From positions 1-49,772 of the IMG/VR virus record IMGVR_UViG_3300046543_000521: a DNA stretch of 49,772 nt; one strand, given 5' to 3'. Position 1 is the stretch's first letter. Each line of letters begins with the position of its first letter. Below the pieces are notes generated by a model that worked only from the letters and a program-made list of their open reading frames with translations, ran no database searches and had not been told where the DNA came from. The translations under genes were made by a program, and so were the position numbers. The DNA comes from a virus. Shown one piece after another: positions 48,384 to 49,772 of this stretch.

Positions 48384-48491
48384 TGCAGCAAACAAGCTGC
48401 AGAAACTTAAGCGTAAAAACGTCGCTATCAATGGCGTATTGGGTAAGGGCGGCACCGGCATATTTCCGGCCCGCCCGAACCGCTTAAGTTT
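48384..48491 (+). ncRNA. Candidate structured RNA with three-way junction
   Basis: Just after the promoter comes hairpin TGCAGC-aaacaa-GCTGCA (48384-48401). Then AAACTTAAGCG (48403-48413) pairs perfectly with CGCTTAAGTTT (48481-48491), 11 bp. Inside are two further stems: ACGTC/GGCGT (48419-48437) and GGGCGG (48447-48452) with CCGCCC (48471-48476), which stacks on CCGG/CCGG with a 7-nt loop. A 34-codon open frame from ATG 48383 covers the same DNA without a ribosome site. The fold fits no riboswitch class I can name. Confidence 0.55.
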
Positions 48492-48505
48492 GAAAAAGAG
48501 ACGAT

Positions 48506-48631
48506 ATGAAGAACACATCTACAATTCGAACAGCAAGACTTCAGTCGTCACAGCTCCATTCCTATCCACAGCACCCGCTGTTGCCTTGCTCGCAAAGCTG
48601 GCTGAGTTTACCTCAGTCCTTTAGCCTGTAA
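48506..48631 (+). CDS. Possible 41-residue protein after the structured RNA
   Basis: ATG at 48506, preceded by AGAG with 5-nt spacing, directly behind the three-way-junction element. Ser/Leu/Gln-rich without a motif (MKNTSTIRTARLQSSQLHSY). The peptide does not look like a folded protein, so this is uncertain; if real, the RNA would be its leader. Confidence 0.3.
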   Translation: MKNTSTIRTARLQSSQLHSYPQHPLLPCSQSWLSLPQSFSL

Positions 48632-48670
48632 GGCTAGCCTGCAAATCGGGCATATTCAAATTTAAATCAC

Positions 48671-48744
48671 GCTCCAGTAGTCCAATTGGCAGAGGCGTCT
48701 CATTCAAAATGAGAATGTTGGGGGTTCGAATCCCTTCTGGAGTA
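48671..48744 (+). tRNA. tRNA-Leu (CAA), short variable loop
   Basis: Acceptor GCTCCAG pairs with CTGGAGT (one G-T), A73. Anticodon stem TCTCA/TGAGA, loop TTCAAAA, anticodon CAA at about 48704-48706. T-arm GGGGG-TTCGAAT-CCCTT. The variable region is only about 5 nt, whereas bacterial tRNA-Leu normally has a long variable arm. No CCA is encoded. Confidence 0.8.
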
Positions 48745-48760
48745 TTTAAGAGCGACTATA

Positions 48761-48769
48761 TGCTATAGT
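48761..48769 (+). promoter_or_regulatory. Extended -10 promoter of the HNH gene
   Basis: TGC-TATAGT, then 7 nt to the GTG at 48777; no ribosome site. It lies 17 nt past the tRNA-Leu 3' end. Confidence 0.45.
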
Positions 48770-48776
48770 ACATTCT

Positions 48777-49541
48777 GTGGGTACGAGAACATGGAAAGAT
48801 TCAGAATTGAAAAGAGCTGTTTTACAGAATATTTCCATGGCCGGAGTCCTACGACAGTTAAATTTATCGCCAAAAGGAGGGTCATATAAATCGGTCAAAA
48901 AGCATATAGAGAGACTGAAATTGGAGACTTCGCATTGGCGGGGGATGGCATGGGCGGCTGGGACTACATTACTGAGACAAGCTATACCTCTAGATGAGAT
49001 ACTTGTTGAACATTCGTTTTACGGCACAGCAGCTTTACGTAGAAGACTTCTAATAGCCGGTCTTAAGAAAGCGGCCTGCGAAAAATGCGGGCTTAAACAG
49101 TGGTTTGACGATCCAGTACCATTGGAACTTGATCACATAAATGGGGATCACTGCGACAATAGAATATCTAATCTACAGATATTATGTGCAAATTGTCATG
49201 CTATTAAGACAAAGAGACAAAGCGCTGAATCTCGTAAGGAGTCTAGAAAGTGTCCATTATGCGGTATTTCGATAGCCAAACGCAGTAAGTTGTGTCAGAA
49301 ATGCAGATTTATAGCAGCTCCAAGAACGCCAAAAATAAATTGGCCAGAGGACACTATCCTCCTTCAGGCGCATCGGGATAGAAAAGTATTACCGCTCGCT
49401 CGTAGTTTGGGAGTTAGTGATGGAGCAATTCATAAACGAATTAGGAAAATTAAACTCAAGGTAGTTCTAACGGTAGAACATAAGTGTGAAGAACTTAGTG
49501 TTGGCAGTTCGAATCTGCCCCTTGAGACTTTGGGTAAGTAG
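48777..49541 (+). CDS. HNH endonuclease with HTH domains in the tRNA cluster
   Basis: 254 residues, GTG start. N-terminal helical domain (residues 1-55, WKDSELKRAVLQNISMAGVL) resembles the specificity part of HNH homing enzymes. HNH core: CEKCG (about 102-106), LELDHINGDHCDNRISNLQI, LCANCHA. A second zinc knuckle pair follows (CPLCG, CQKCR), then a C-terminal HTH (ARSLGVSDGAIHKRIRKIKL). The last 29 codons lie in the tRNA-Phe gene and first bases of tRNA-Tyr. Likely a free-standing homing endonuclease. Confidence 0.82.
   Translation: MGTRTWKDSELKRAVLQNISMAGVLRQLNLSPKGGSYKSVKKHIERLKLETSHWRGMAWAAGTTLLRQAIPLDEILVEHSFYGTAALRRRLLIAGLKKAACEKCGLKQWFDDPVPLELDHINGDHCDNRISNLQILCANCHAIKTKRQSAESRKESRKCPLCGISIAKRSKLCQKCRFIAAPRTPKINWPEDTILLQAHRDRKVLPLARSLGVSDGAIHKRIRKIKLKVVLTVEHKCEELSVGSSNLPLETLGK
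49455..49527 (+). tRNA. tRNA-Phe (GAA)
   Basis: Acceptor CTCAAGG/CCTTGAG, perfect 7 bp, A73. D-stem GTTC/GAAC, anticodon stem TAAGT/ACTTA, loop GTGAAGA with anticodon GAA (Phe), T-arm GGCAG-TTCGAAT-CTGCC. Overlaps the 3' end of the HNH frame. No encoded CCA. Confidence 0.88.
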
Positions 49542-49616
49542 ACATTTAAGGGGAATGGGCAGGCTGTAACCCTGTTAGCGGCAACGCTCCTCTCGGCTCG
49601 AATCCGAGCTTACCCA
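49532..49616 (+). tRNA. tRNA-Tyr (GTA)
   Basis: Acceptor GGGTAAG/CTTACCC, A73. Anticodon stem GCAGG/CCTGT, loop CTGTAAC, anticodon GTA. Long variable arm AGCG-gcaa-CGCT, as expected of bacterial tRNA-Tyr. T-arm CTCGG-CTCGAAT-CCGAG. Begins inside the last codons of the HNH frame. Confidence 0.88.
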
Positions 49617-49621
49617 CTTAG

Positions 49622-49690
49622 TTACCGAACGGGAATATTTGATCTAAAAGTCAAAGTAATTTGACCTAAAGATACCGTACGGTAATATTT
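49622..49690. repeat. Direct repeats between tRNA-Tyr and tRNA-Ser
   Basis: TACCGAACGGGAATATTT and TACCGTACGGTAATATTT lie about 50 bp apart, 15-16 of 18 bases alike, with GTCAAAGTAATTTGAC (6-bp inverted repeat) between them. Could be processing, recombination or regulatory elements. Confidence 0.45.
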
Positions 49691-49691
49691 T

Positions 49692-49772
49692 GGAGAGTCC
49701 GGCATTGGTGCGCCAAGCACGTTGGAAGCGTGTGGCCGACTAAACTCGGTTAGAGATTCAATTTCTCTACTC
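49692..49772 (+). tRNA. tRNA-Ser (GGA), cut by window edge
   Basis: Acceptor 5' strand GGAGAGT, the 3' strand begins ACTC and runs off the end. Anticodon stem GCACG/CGTGT, loop TTGGAAG, anticodon GGA. Long variable arm with CCGA/TCGG. T-arm AGAGA-TTCAATT-TCTCT. Confidence 0.85.

Noticed and set aside
48383-48487. 34-codon leaderless open frame in the structured RNA
   Set aside because: The peptide looks unfolded, and the perfect 11-bp inverted repeat with nested stems is better explained as RNA structure.
1-49772. CRISPR array, insertion sequence, rRNA
   Set aside because: No regularly spaced repeats, transposase-like protein or rRNA segment was seen on either strand.
1-49772. Temperate phage or prophage
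   Set aside because: No integrase, partition or CI-like repressor gene was found; the small RHH and HTH proteins are not enough to call lysogeny, though genes outside the window could change this.

Overview
The window is a piece of a tailed-phage (Caudoviricetes) genome. It carries a DUF1073-type portal, a DUF2213-type prohead protease, major capsid protein, head-tail connectors, major tail protein, a frameshifted tail assembly chaperone, a 1557-residue tape measure, tail-tip proteins, a lysis module and a tRNA cluster. No terminase, integrase, DNA polymerase or tail sheath gene is visible, so the genome continues outside the window; one major tail gene plus a long tape measure fits a siphovirus. 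Heptosyltransferase-like enzymes, a lipoprotein, a spanin-like gene and a DUF2778-type lysin point to a Gram-negative host. This is inference; the host cannot be named from the sequence.

Layout. 1-3476 (minus): tightly coupled small genes, several encoding coiled coils with clustered Cys/His motifs or zinc ribbons. 3477-3872: divergent control region with repeated operator-like elements, then (plus) a ribbon-helix-helix protein and one small gene. 4436-6198 (minus): more small genes, including an L7/L12-fold-like protein and two genes of about 50 codons. 6374-18858 (plus): portal followed by a large surface-glycan island: alcohol-dehydrogenase-like enzyme, methyltransferase-glycosyltransferase fusion, two GT9-like and one GT2-like glycosyltransferases, two more methyltransferases, both subunits of a thiamine-diphosphate E1 dehydrogenase, a cupin and an SDR oxidoreductase. 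It is interrupted by an inverted two-gene insert (8928-9454). 18891-20798 (plus): HTH protein, Pro/Val-rich peptide, von Willebrand A protein, lipoprotein and two small genes. 45867-20772 (minus): the late operon in the order protease/scaffold, decoration, capsid, connectors, major tail, chaperone, tape measure, tail tip, exported receptor-like proteins, lysin, holin, spanin-like genes. A plus-strand moron with its own promoter and terminator sits at 41845-42187. 45932-49772 (plus): methyltransferase, small genes, a tmRNA-like RNA, a candidate structured RNA, four tRNAs (Leu, Phe, Tyr, Ser) and an HNH endonuclease.

The most unusual elements are: (i) a 78-nt RNA with the tRNA-like domain of tmRNA, including a G3-U70 pair and the conserved TTCGACGG stretch, but no messenger domain; (ii) a three-way-junction RNA candidate closed by an 11-bp perfect stem behind its own promoter; (iii) a complete glycan-modification island inside the genome, next to the portal gene; (iv) three large tail-fibre-like proteins with signal peptides, as if the phage exports them to remodel the cell surface; (v) repeated -10 boxes placed 7-9 nt before start codons, suggesting leaderless mRNAs. 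The chaperone A AAA AAC slip site gives a 435-residue fusion and was checked base by base.

The glycan genes probably act together: the E1 pair, dehydrogenase, SDR and cupin would prepare a sugar or substituent, and the transferases and methyltransferases would install and cap it on a host surface polymer. The substrate cannot be read from the sequence.
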